Shown here: one piece after another, positions 42,932 through 51,142 of the stretch
How positions within the stretch are numbered: the stretch's first letter is position 1
How the letters are laid out: every line of letters starts with the position of its first letter
From: JBJHBP01 sp050485645
Lineage (GTDB): Bacteria > Pseudomonadota > Gammaproteobacteria > Steroidobacterales > Rariloculaceae
Reading direction: 5' to 3'
DNA: 64,000 nucleotides
Assembly (NCBI GenBank): GCA_050485645.1
Contig: JBJHBT010000012.1
Span: forward strand, 1 to 64,000
Translations under genes and position numbers: made by a program
Notes under the pieces: generated by a model
Seen by the model: only the letters and a program-made list of their open reading frames with translations
The model's database searches: none
Told to the model about the DNA's origin: nothing

Positions 42932-45042
42932 GCGCGATCAGTACACCGGTGAATCGCTGGCAGGTGCTGAGTCTGGGTACGCCGCTGCTGGTGCTGGCCC
43001 TGCTGGGCATGATCGTCATGCCCGTGCCGCCGCTGGTGCTGGACGTGTTCTTCACCTTCAACATCGCGCTGGCGCTGATCGTCATTCTCATGACCGTCTA
43101 TACGCAGCGGCCGCTGGAATTCAGCATCTTCCCGAGCGTGCTGCTGGTGGCGACGCTGCTCAGGCTGGCGCTGAACATTGCCTCCACACGGGTGATTCTG
43201 CTCAACGGACACTCCGGCACGGGCTCGGCAGGGCGGGTGATCGAGTCGTTCGGCGAGTTTGTGATGGGCGGCAATTTCGCCGTGGGCCTGGCGGTGTTCG
43301 CGATTCTCGTCATCATCAACTTCGTGGTCGTGACCAAGGGTGCCGGCCGCGTCTCGGAAGTCAGCGCCCGCTTCACGCTCGACGCCATGCCCGGCAAGCA
43401 GATGGCCATCGACGCCGATCTGAATGCCGGCATCCTCACCCAGGACGAAGCCAGACGGCGGCGCGAGGAAGTGTCGCAGGAAGCGGATTTCTACGGCTCC
43501 ATGGACGGCGCCAGCAAGTTTGTGCGCGGTGATGCCATCGCCGGCATCCTGATCCTGTTCATCAACATTCTCGGCGGCCTTGCCATCGGCATGGCATCGC
43601 ACGGCCTCAGCCTGGCGGATGCGGCAACCAACTACGTGCTGCTCACGGTGGGTGACGGCCTGGTCGCGCAGATTCCGTCACTGGTGCTGTCCACGGCAAC
43701 GGCCATCATTGTCACGCGTGTGTCCGCGGCCCGTGACATGGGCGAGCAGGTGGGTGAACAGCTGCTCAGCAATCCGCGGGCGTTCTTTACCGTGGCCGGC
43801 GTGATCGGTGTGCTGGGTCTGGTGCCGGGTATGCCCAGCGGCGTGTTCCTGCTGCTGGCCGCACTGTTCGTGGCCGTCGGCTGGGTGATACGCGCGCGTG
43901 CCACGCAGCAGGACGCGGAGGAGACGCCCGAGGTCGGCAAGCCGGCGGTTGACCAGGAGCGCGATCTGTCCTGGGACGACGTACCGCCGGTGGATCTGAT
44001 CGGGCTGGAGCTGGGTTATCGGCTGATTCCGCTGATCGACACGAAGCAGGGCGGCAGCCTGCTCGGGCGCGTCAAAGGCGTGCGGCGCAAGCTGTCGCAG
44101 GAGCTGGGCTTCCTGCTGCAGGCCGTGCACATACGCGACAACCTGGAACTGGCGCCCACGGGTTACCGGATCAATCTGCTCGGCGTTCCAGTGGGTGACG
44201 GTGAGGTCATTCCGGACCGCGAACTGGCCATCAATCCCGGGCGTGTGTACGGCACCATCGGCGGCCAGGAAACCCGCGATCCGGCTTTCGGCCTGGAAGC
44301 GGTGTGGATCGAGCCGGCGCAGCGCGAGAAAGCCCAGCAGCTGGGTTACACGGTGGTGGACGCGGGCACGGTGATCGCAACGCATCTCAGTCGCGTGCTG
44401 AAGGAGCACGCACACGAACTGCTGGGTCACGAGGAAGCGCAGGCACTGCTCGACATGCTGGCGCGCACACATCCGAAGCTGGTGGAGAACCTCGTGCCCA
44501 AGGCACTGGAACTGGGTGTGGTGCTGCGCGTGCTGCAGAACCTGCTCGCCGAACAGGTACCGGTGCGTGACATGCGCAGTATCGCCGAAGCGCTCGCGCA
44601 GCAGGCAGGCAGAACACAGGATGCGGATGCGCTGACCGCGACGGCACGTGCAGCGCTTGGACGTTCGATCGTGCAGTGCATCGCCGGCGGCAGCGGAGAG
44701 CTGCCGCTGATTGCACTGGATCCGGCGCTGGAGCAGTTGCTGCACAAGGCGTTCGGGCAGGGTGGCGGTGGTGCGATCGAACCTGGTCTGGCCGCCCGGT
44801 TGCAGCAGTCGCTGCGCGATCTGGTGCAGCGTCAGGAAGTGGAAGGTCAGCCCTCGGTGCTGGTGGTGGGTCCGGAGATCCGCACGCTGGTTTCGCGCTG
44901 GCTCAGGCCTTCGATCTATGGCCTGCATGTGATGGCCTATACGGAAATTCCGGACAACCGGGCGGTGAAGATCGTCGCGAGTGTGGGTGGAGATAACGGC
45001 GCCGGCCTGTTGCCGGCAGGTTCGGGCGGTGCAACCGCCTGA
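42928..45042 (+). CDS. flhA: Flagellar export gate protein FlhA
   Basis: A 704-residue protein with about eight N-terminal membrane spans. The conserved FHIPEP-family cytosolic loop is present (VVTKGAGRVSEVSARFTLDA, then MPGKQMAIDADLNAG), as is the large C-terminal chaperone-docking domain from about 355 (LELGYRLIPLID, VLLRVLQNLLAEQVPVRDMR-like segment). It is the main export gate subunit. ATGA overlap with flhB. flhF follows after 16 bp. Confidence 0.97.
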   Translation: MSAISTPVNRWQVLSLGTPLLVLALLGMIVMPVPPLVLDVFFTFNIALALIVILMTVYTQRPLEFSIFPSVLLVATLLRLALNIASTRVILLNGHSGTGSAGRVIESFGEFVMGGNFAVGLAVFAILVIINFVVVTKGAGRVSEVSARFTLDAMPGKQMAIDADLNAGILTQDEARRRREEVSQEADFYGSMDGASKFVRGDAIAGILILFINILGGLAIGMASHGLSLADAATNYVLLTVGDGLVAQIPSLVLSTATAIIVTRVSAARDMGEQVGEQLLSNPRAFFTVAGVIGVLGLVPGMPSGVFLLLAALFVAVGWVIRARATQQDAEETPEVGKPAVDQERDLSWDDVPPVDLIGLELGYRLIPLIDTKQGGSLLGRVKGVRRKLSQELGFLLQAVHIRDNLELAPTGYRINLLGVPVGDGEVIPDRELAINPGRVYGTIGGQETRDPAFGLEAVWIEPAQREKAQQLGYTVVDAGTVIATHLSRVLKEHAHELLGHEEAQALLDMLARTHPKLVENLVPKALELGVVLRVLQNLLAEQVPVRDMRSIAEALAQQAGRTQDADALTATARAALGRSIVQCIAGGSGELPLIALDPALEQLLHKAFGQGGGGAIEPGLAARLQQSLRDLVQRQEVEGQPSVLVVGPEIRTLVSRWLRPSIYGLHVMAYTEIPDNRAVKIVASVGGDNGAGLLPAGSGGATA

Positions 45043-45058
45043 CAGGAGCAGATGATTC

Positions 45059-46447
45059 ATGAACGTTAAACGATTCCTGGCGCCGGACATGCGCCGTGCG
45101 ATCAATCAGGTCAGGGCCGTTCATGGTCCGGACGCGGTGATCCTGTCGAGTCGTTCGGTGGGCGAGGGCGTGGAGATCGTCGCGGCCATCGACTACGACC
45201 CGGAGCTGCTGGCCGCGCTGTCGCGCGAGTCGGCGTCGCAGGAGGAATCGGATCAGGCGCAGTCCCGCGCCACCGCCACCGCCACCGCCGACAGACCGGG
45301 TGACAGCAGCCCCGATAGCGGGCCGGATGCCGGCGTGGGTGCCAACGCCCGGACCGAATCGCGGGGCGACGCACCGCTCGACGTACAGGCCGACGTACAG
45401 GCCGACGCACAGGCCGACGCACGGGGAGAGAAGGGGTCGGCCGACATGGCATCGACAGCGCTGGCTCAGGATGCGTCCGCGGCGCCAGCGACGGAGACGG
45501 TGACCACCGGTGCCGCAGGTGGCGTGAAGGGCGTTGTGGTTGACACATCGGATCCGGCGCTGGCAACCCTGGAGCTGGAGGTGAAGGCACTGAAGAACAT
45601 GCTGCGGGAGCAGTTCGCGCGGCTGAGCTGGGCCGACATGAAAACCTTCGATCCCGAGCGTGCGGCACTGCTGCGCAGAGTCGAATCCATCGGCATTGCC
45701 CCGGCGCTGGCCGCGACACTGGTGGCGGAGGTGGCGAACATCAACGAGCCGGACAGGGCGTGGCGCGAGGTGCTGTATGCCCTGACGCGGCGTGTGCAGG
45801 TGCTGCGTGACGATCCGCTGGAGCAGGAAGGCGCGATCGCGCTGATCGGTCCCACCGGCGTCGGCAAGACGACCACGATCGCCAAGCTCGCCGCGCGGCA
45901 TTGCCTGCGCTACGGCCGCGATTCGCTGGCACTGATCACCACGGACAATTTCCGCGTCGGCGCGCAGCGGCAGCTGGATGCCTTCGGCGCCATTCTCGGT
46001 GTACCGGTGCGTCGTGCCGACACCGGAGAAGAACTGACCGTGCTGCTGGACGAGTATCGCAGCAGGCGACTGGTGCTGATCGACACCGCCGGCATCGCGC
46101 CGCGCGACGCCCGGCTTGCAGCGACGATGAAGCCGCTCGAGACGGCACCCGGACTGCGCCGTTTCCTCGTCCTGTCGGCCAACCTTCAGGAATCGGTGAT
46201 GCGCGATGCGTTGCGGTGCTTTGGCGGCGCGTCGCTGTCGGGCGTGGTGCTGAGCAAACTGGACGAAGCCAATGGTCTGGGTGCCGCATTGTCGGCGCTG
46301 GTTGATGAGCGGTTGCCGGTTGCGTGGCTCAGCGATGGTCAGCGGGTTCCGGAAGACCTGCGACTGGCACGCATCGCCAATCTGATCGGCTGGGCGACCC
46401 GGCCGGTCGATGATGTGGAAAAGGATGTGCGGCATGCGGCAGCCTGA
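45059..46447 (+). CDS. flhF: Polar flagellum placement GTPase FlhF
   Basis: A 462-residue SRP-type GTPase. The N-terminal B domain begins MNVKRFLAPDMRRAINQVRA. A long low-complexity region (about 60-150) contains Thr-Ala and Asp-x-Gln-Ala repeats. The NG domain has G1 GPTGVGKTTTIAKLAARH, TTDNFRVGAQRQLDAF, G3 LIDTAG and G4 LSKLDEA. FlhF marks the cell pole where the flagellum is built. Together with flhG it supports polar flagellation. Confidence 0.95.
   Translation: MNVKRFLAPDMRRAINQVRAVHGPDAVILSSRSVGEGVEIVAAIDYDPELLAALSRESASQEESDQAQSRATATATADRPGDSSPDSGPDAGVGANARTESRGDAPLDVQADVQADAQADARGEKGSADMASTALAQDASAAPATETVTTGAAGGVKGVVVDTSDPALATLELEVKALKNMLREQFARLSWADMKTFDPERAALLRRVESIGIAPALAATLVAEVANINEPDRAWREVLYALTRRVQVLRDDPLEQEGAIALIGPTGVGKTTTIAKLAARHCLRYGRDSLALITTDNFRVGAQRQLDAFGAILGVPVRRADTGEELTVLLDEYRSRRLVLIDTAGIAPRDARLAATMKPLETAPGLRRFLVLSANLQESVMRDALRCFGGASLSGVVLSKLDEANGLGAALSALVDERLPVAWLSDGQRVPEDLRLARIANLIGWATRPVDDVEKDVRHAAA
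45380..45427 (+). repeat. 12-bp tandem repeats in flhF
   Basis: Four 12-bp units (GACGTACAGGCC and variants at 45380, 45392, 45404, 45416) encode Asp-Val/Ala-Gln-Ala repeats in the FlhF linker. A shorter 6-bp Ala-Thr repeat lies at about 45269-45289. Both preserve the frame. Confidence 0.85.
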
Positions 46448-47315
46448 AGACCAGGCCGCCGGCCTGCGGCGGCTCTATGCACCTTCGCAACTGAAAGTAA
46501 TCGCAGTGGCCAGCGGTAAGGGCGGCGTGGGCAAGACCACGGTGGCCATCAATCTGGCCGTGGCGCTGGCGAAGCAGGGCAGGGGAACGCTGCTCATGGA
46601 CGCCGACCTGGGGCTTGCCAACGTCGATGTGATGCTCGGTCTGAAGCCCGTCGCGACCGTGGAACAGGTGTTGTCCGGCGAGCATCGACTCGAGGACGTC
46701 ATGCTCGAAGGTCCGGCGGGGCTGAAGATTCTGCCTGGTGCTTCGGGCGTGTCGGCGCTGGCGCGTCTGGATTCCAGTGTTCAGCACGGCCTCATCAGTG
46801 CGTTTTCGACGCTGCCCTATACACCGGATGCGATGGTCATCGATGTGGCCACCGGCATCGATGCGTCCGTGCTCGGCTTCTGCGGTGCCGCGCACGAAGT
46901 CGTCGTCGTGGTCTGCGACGATGCGGCATCGATCACCGATGCCTATGCGCTGATCAAGCTGCTGTCGCGCGAGCGCGGCGTGAAGTGCTTCCGGATTTTG
47001 TGCAACCGCGTGAATCACGCGACTCAGGGAATGGCGCTGTTCCGCCGACTGGAAAAAGTCTGTGATCGCTTTCTCAGCATCACCCTGCACCACTTCGGTT
47101 CCGTACCCGACGACCCGGCCGTGGCGTTCTCGGCGCGTATCCGGCGCTCGGTGGTGGAGTCGCTGCCCACAAGCCCTGCCGGCCGGACATTCAAGGATCT
47201 GGCCGCCCGTGCCGATAAATGGGCAGTACCTCGGTCATCGAGTGCCAGGCCGCTGTTCTTTCTGGAGCGACTGCTGCGGAACGGTGAGGCCTCGGCCATG
47301 ACGGCGGGGGGCTGA
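46434..47315 (+). CDS. flhG: Flagellar number regulator FlhG (FleN)
   Basis: A 293-residue MinD-type ATPase. The deviant Walker A GKGGVGKTTVAINLAVALA is followed by MDADLGLANVDVMLG. An N-terminal motif (DQAAGLRRL) matches the FleQ-interacting and FlhF-stimulating segment of FleN. A C-terminal amphipathic helix (FFLERLLRN) could serve as membrane anchor. FleN restrains FleQ and keeps the flagellar number at one. The ATG overlaps flhF by 14 bp. Confidence 0.94.
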   Translation: MRQPEDQAAGLRRLYAPSQLKVIAVASGKGGVGKTTVAINLAVALAKQGRGTLLMDADLGLANVDVMLGLKPVATVEQVLSGEHRLEDVMLEGPAGLKILPGASGVSALARLDSSVQHGLISAFSTLPYTPDAMVIDVATGIDASVLGFCGAAHEVVVVVCDDAASITDAYALIKLLSRERGVKCFRILCNRVNHATQGMALFRRLEKVCDRFLSITLHHFGSVPDDPAVAFSARIRRSVVESLPTSPAGRTFKDLAARADKWAVPRSSSARPLFFLERLLRNGEASAMTAGG

Positions 47316-47316
47316 C

Positions 47317-48036
47317 ATGTACGCCGCGAACGCTTCGGAAGAGTGGGGACGCCTGGTCGAGTGCCACATGGAGCTGGTGCGGCGTATCGCGTTTCATCTG
47401 CTCGGGAGGTTGCCACCCGCGGTGCAAGTGGAGGATCTGATACAGGCCGGTGCCATCGGATTGCTGGACGCGGCGAAGCACTACGACAGCAGCCATGGCG
47501 CGAGCTTCGAGACCTACGCCGGTCTGCGCATACGCGGCGCCATGCTCGACGAACTGCGCCGCAGCGACTGGTCGCCGCGCTCGGCCAATCGCCTTGCGCG
47601 TCAGATCAGCCAGGCCATGCAGGCGGTGGAAGCGAGCACCGGCAGCGCGGCGGGTTCGGCCGATGTGGCTGCGGCACTGGGCGTGGATGTGGAGAGTTAT
47701 CACGACATGGTGCGTCGTGCGAGTCAGGCGAGGGTGTTCAGCCTGGAGGAAATCTACGGGCCGGACGATGGCGCCGACGTGCTCGGCGGCGGTGATGACC
47801 CGGCCGGCGAAGTGCTGCGCGGTGACTTCGGCGAAGCACTGCAGGCGGCGATTGCCGAACTGCCGGAACGGGAGCAGCTGGTGATGTCGCTGTACTACGA
47901 CGATGAGCTGACGCTGAAGGAAATCGGCGCCGTGCTCGGCGTAACCGAATCGCGTGTGTGCCAGCTGCACGGGCAGGCACTGATCAGGCTGCGATCGAAG
48001 CTGAGTGAATGGGAATACGACGAGATATCGGTCTGA
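47317..48036 (+). CDS. fliA: Flagellar sigma factor FliA (sigma-28)
   Basis: A 239-residue sigma-70-family protein. Region 2 reads VEDLIQAGAIGLLDAAKHYD, then FETYAGLRIRGAMLDELRRS, region 3 is around SADVAAALGVDVESYHDM, and region 4.2 is LTLKEIGAVLGVTESRVCQL. It transcribes the TAAA-N15-GCCGATAA promoters noted at flgM, fliC and the HDOD gene. It starts one base after the flhG stop and is followed directly by stator genes. Confidence 0.97.
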   Translation: MYAANASEEWGRLVECHMELVRRIAFHLLGRLPPAVQVEDLIQAGAIGLLDAAKHYDSSHGASFETYAGLRIRGAMLDELRRSDWSPRSANRLARQISQAMQAVEASTGSAAGSADVAAALGVDVESYHDMVRRASQARVFSLEEIYGPDDGADVLGGGDDPAGEVLRGDFGEALQAAIAELPEREQLVMSLYYDDELTLKEIGAVLGVTESRVCQLHGQALIRLRSKLSEWEYDEISV

Positions 48037-48060
48037 GGACCAACCTGCGGAACGGGATTT

Positions 48061-48801
48061 ATGGACGTACTTAGCCTGCTTGGAGTCGTACTCGCGATCG
48101 TCGCCATCCTTGGTGGCAGCGTGCTCAAGGGCAGCGGAGTGGCCGCGCTGTGGAACGGAGCCGCGTTCCTGATCGTTGTCGTGGGCACATTCGCTTCGGT
48201 GTTCATCCAGGTGCGCATGCAGGTGTTCACGCACGGACTTCGCATTCTGCCGTGGATATTCAAGTCGCCGACCGCTGATGCGGAGCGGCTGATCGAGCAG
48301 GTGGTGGGCTGGAGTCAGGTGGCGCGCAAGGACGGCCTGCTGGGTCTGGAGAGCATCGCCGAACAGGAAACCGATCAGTTCGTGCGCAAGGGTCTGCAGC
48401 TGCTGGTGGACGGGGCCGAGCCGGAAACGATCCGCCATGTCATGGATGTGGAAATCGAAAGCCGCGAGCACTTCGATCAGCAGGGCGCGAAGGTGTTCGA
48501 GAGCCTGGGCATCTATGCGCCGACGCTGGGCATCATCGGCGCGGTAATGGGCCTGATCAGCGTCATGCAGAACCTCGCCGAGCCGGAAAAGCTGGGTCCG
48601 GGTATCGCCACCGCATTCGTGGCGACAATCTACGGCATTGCATCGGCCAATCTGCTGTTTCTGCCCATCGGCAACAAGCTCAAGGGGCTGATACAGGCAA
48701 CCGTGCAGCAGCGTGAACTCGTTCTGGAAGGCCTGGTCAGCATTGCCCGCGGTGACAATCCGCGCGGTATCGAAACCAAGCTGCGCGGCTTTCTGGTCTG
48801 A
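48061..48801 (+). CDS. motC: Flagellar stator protein MotA (MotC type)
   Basis: A 246-residue protein with four membrane spans. The stator signatures are FESLGIYAPTLGIIGAVMGL (third span) and GIATAFVATIYGIASANLLF (fourth span). The cytosolic loop carries the charged rotor-contact residues around RKGLQLLVDGAEPETI. It resembles the Pseudomonas MotC/PomA branch, not E. coli MotA. It lies 24 bp after fliA with no chemotaxis genes between. Confidence 0.93.
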   Translation: MDVLSLLGVVLAIVAILGGSVLKGSGVAALWNGAAFLIVVVGTFASVFIQVRMQVFTHGLRILPWIFKSPTADAERLIEQVVGWSQVARKDGLLGLESIAEQETDQFVRKGLQLLVDGAEPETIRHVMDVEIESREHFDQQGAKVFESLGIYAPTLGIIGAVMGLISVMQNLAEPEKLGPGIATAFVATIYGIASANLLFLPIGNKLKGLIQATVQQRELVLEGLVSIARGDNPRGIETKLRGFLV

Positions 48802-48811
48802 AGTCTTCGCG

Positions 48812-49765
48812 ATGGCACGGCGCAAGCGGCATGAAGATCACGTGAACCACGAGGCGTGGGCCATTCCCTACGGCGACCTGATCACGCTGCTGCTGGCCTT
48901 CTTCGTCGTGATGTATGCGCTGTCATCGGTCAACGAGGGCAAGTACAGAATCCTCTCCGACTCCCTGATAGCCGCGTTCCGTTCCCAGCCGAAGTCGCTG
49001 GAGCCGATCCAGGTGGGTCAGCCATCGCGCTCCGCATCGGTGCCGGATGTTCGTCAGCAGCGCACGCTGGTGCCTCTGGAAATCGACAGCTACCTCGCCA
49101 CACAGATGGCACGGATGCCCGAAGGCGGGCGCCACGAACTGGCCATGATGCGTACCGCGGGCCTCACGCCGGACGAAATCGATGCGGCGATGGCACTGAT
49201 CGAGGACATCACCACGCAGATCGCCGACGAACTGTCCGAGTTGATCGACGCCGACATGGTGCGGCTGCGGCCGGAACGTTTCTGGCTGGAAGTGGAAATC
49301 AACACCAGCGTGCTGTTTGCGACGGCCAGCGCGGAACTGGCCGCGGATGCGGAGCCGATCGTGCGGCGGCTGGGCGACATCCTCGCGCACACGCCCACAC
49401 GCGTGCAGGTGGAGGGCCACACGGATTCGCTGCCGATCAGTACGGCAACCTATCCGTCGAACTGGGAGCTGTCCGCAGGCCGGGCCGCCACGGTCGTCAG
49501 GCTGTTTGCCGGTGGTGGCGTGAATCCCGCGCAGCTGTCGGCGGTCGGTTTCTCCGAGTTTCGCCCGGTGGACGACAACGAATCCGCTGCCGGGCGCGCG
49601 CGCAACCGGCGGGTTGTGATCGTGATCATGGCCGGGCGTGATGATCACGCGGGAAAAGTCTGGACCGAAGCTGAAATGGGCGAACGCGGATGGACAATGG
49701 GTGAACCCTCCGCTTCTTTTACACTCGATGGAGCTGGCTATGGAATTCAATATCACGACCACTGA
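48812..49765 (+). CDS. motD: Flagellar stator protein MotB (MotD type)
   Basis: A 317-residue protein. The short cytosolic N terminus leads into IPYGDLITLLLAFFVVMYAL, where Asp22 is the ion-conducting residue. The plug region follows. The C-terminal OmpA-like peptidoglycan-binding domain has VQVEGHTDSLPI and NWELSAGRAATVVR. With MotC it forms the torque-generating stator. It starts 10 bp after motC and its end overlaps the DUF2802 gene. Confidence 0.93.
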   Translation: MARRKRHEDHVNHEAWAIPYGDLITLLLAFFVVMYALSSVNEGKYRILSDSLIAAFRSQPKSLEPIQVGQPSRSASVPDVRQQRTLVPLEIDSYLATQMARMPEGGRHELAMMRTAGLTPDEIDAAMALIEDITTQIADELSELIDADMVRLRPERFWLEVEINTSVLFATASAELAADAEPIVRRLGDILAHTPTRVQVEGHTDSLPISTATYPSNWELSAGRAATVVRLFAGGGVNPAQLSAVGFSEFRPVDDNESAAGRARNRRVVIVIMAGRDDHAGKVWTEAEMGERGWTMGEPSASFTLDGAGYGIQYHDH

Positions 49766-50183
49766 TCTCATCTATCTGGTGCTCGGGCCTGGCGCCCTGT
49801 TGATCGGCGCGTTGCTGCTGCGGAGCGATCTGCGACTGCAGCGTCGTCATGACGCGCTGCAGGTCGAGCATGCCGGACTGCGGGAGAGCTGTGCGGGACT
49901 GACGGGGAAACTGGACGAACTGCGTGACGAATGTCATGCGGTTGCCGAACGCGAACGGCAGCTGCGCGAGCGGGTCGAGCAGTTGCATCGGGATCTTCAG
50001 CATGTGCTGCTCAAGGATGCCGAGACGGGCCCGTATTTTCGTGCCGTGCGTCAGGCCGAGAGTGGTGTCGGAGTGGATTCCCTGGTGGAACGTACCGGCA
50101 TCACGCGCGCCGAGGCGGCGCTGATCGTGCAGCTGCATGGCAGCTCCACAGTCAGCCCGGCGCCGATGCAGGCCAGTGCCTGA
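49740..50183 (+). CDS. DUF2802-family membrane-anchored protein
   Basis: A 147-residue protein with one N-terminal membrane span (about 9-27), a coiled coil (about 32-90) and a C-terminal DUF2802 motif: GPYFRAVRQAESGVGVDSLV, then ITRAEAALIVQLH, resembling a small HTH-like helix pair. In Pseudomonas a protein of this kind lies at the distal end of the fliA-che-mot cluster after cheW. Its place directly after motD fits a version of that cluster from which the che genes have been removed. The start at 49740 has GGAG at 49730-49733 and overlaps motD by 26 bp. Confidence 0.7.
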   Translation: MEFNITTTDLIYLVLGPGALLIGALLLRSDLRLQRRHDALQVEHAGLRESCAGLTGKLDELRDECHAVAERERQLRERVEQLHRDLQHVLLKDAETGPYFRAVRQAESGVGVDSLVERTGITRAEAALIVQLHGSSTVSPAPMQASA

Positions 50184-50266
50184 TCCCGAAGTCCGCTGAC
50201 GCTGACGACCGCTTCCGGTGACATCCGCCGATCATCGGCACGGCACCGAACAGCAGAGCCGCTGAA

Positions 50267-51142
50267 TCAGGACAGGGTCGCTTCCAGTTCCTCGGTGACG
50301 CCGGCAAGCGTCGCCGCGATCTGTTCGACATCGTCATTATCCAGGCCGAGCGCGGACAGTGCCGGACGCTGCAGCTGCTGCGCCTGCGGGTCGCGCACGA
50401 AGCCGATGTGCTGTTTGTGAGCCAGCACATCGGCCAGATGCACCACACAGCGTTGCGGCAGGGTGGCCGCGGGGCCGGTGGCGGGATCATGGTGGGAGCC
50501 GATGGCATCGGCGATTGAATCGGGCAGTCGCCAGTTGCGTGCGAGGCTGTAGCCATAGTCGTGATGGCCCACTGCCAGGGCGCTGAGTTCACCGAGCAGC
50601 TCGACCAGTTGCGCATCGGCCGCTGCCGCGGACTCGCGCGCATGTGAAACCTGAAGTTCGATCACGAAGCCGATGTCGTGCAACAGGCCGGCCAGAAAGG
50701 CTTCGTCACCGTTGATCCTGCCCGACACCGTCGCGGCCAGGCGCGCGGCGCCGGCAACCGCCAGCGAGTGTCGCCACAACGCCCGCGGAGAAGCTTCGCC
50801 GCGCCAGACCTTGCCGCGCAGCATGGCGCCGACACTGGTGGCGATGGCGATATTGCGGATTGCCGGTCCGCCGAGAACGATGACCGCGCGCTGTATCGTG
50901 CCGATGCGTCCGGCTGTGCCATAGAACGCCGAGTTGACGACCTTGAGAATACGCAGGCACAGGGCGGGATCCGTCGATACAAGTTTTTCCAGTTCATGGC
51001 TGGTGTAATCGTGATCCTGCATCAGTTCGATGATGCGCAGCGTCACGTCCGGCAGCATGGCCACGCGCCGGACACGCCGGATCGCGCTGTCGGCCAGCTC
51101 CGCTCTGCGAGCGCCGTCGTTCGCGGATACCGCATTCAGCAT
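50267..51142 (-). CDS. HDOD-domain signalling protein
   Basis: A 291-residue protein that is almost all HDOD domain (residues about 20-215): MLPDVTLRIIELMQD, then LCLRILKVVNSAFYGTAGRI and FLAGLLHDIGFVIE. HDOD domains are related to HD hydrolases but usually lack a full metal site. The HD remnant here reads HDIG, with a later GHHDYGYSLARNWRLPDSI motif. It overlaps the 3' end of the REC-GGDEF-EAL gene by 7 bp, so the two form an operon and may act in the same pathway. Confidence 0.85.
   Translation of the reverse strand: MLNAVSANDGARRAELADSAIRRVRRVAMLPDVTLRIIELMQDHDYTSHELEKLVSTDPALCLRILKVVNSAFYGTAGRIGTIQRAVIVLGGPAIRNIAIATSVGAMLRGKVWRGEASPRALWRHSLAVAGAARLAATVSGRINGDEAFLAGLLHDIGFVIELQVSHARESAAAADAQLVELLGELSALAVGHHDYGYSLARNWRLPDSIADAIGSHHDPATGPAATLPQRCVVHLADVLAHKQHIGFVRDPQAQQLQRPALSALGLDNDDVEQIAATLAGVTEELEATLS

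Noticed and set aside
50227..50239. Small palindrome between the convergent DUF2802 and HDOD genes
   Set aside because: The 6-bp arms around one base give a weak stem without a T-run, not enough to call a terminator.
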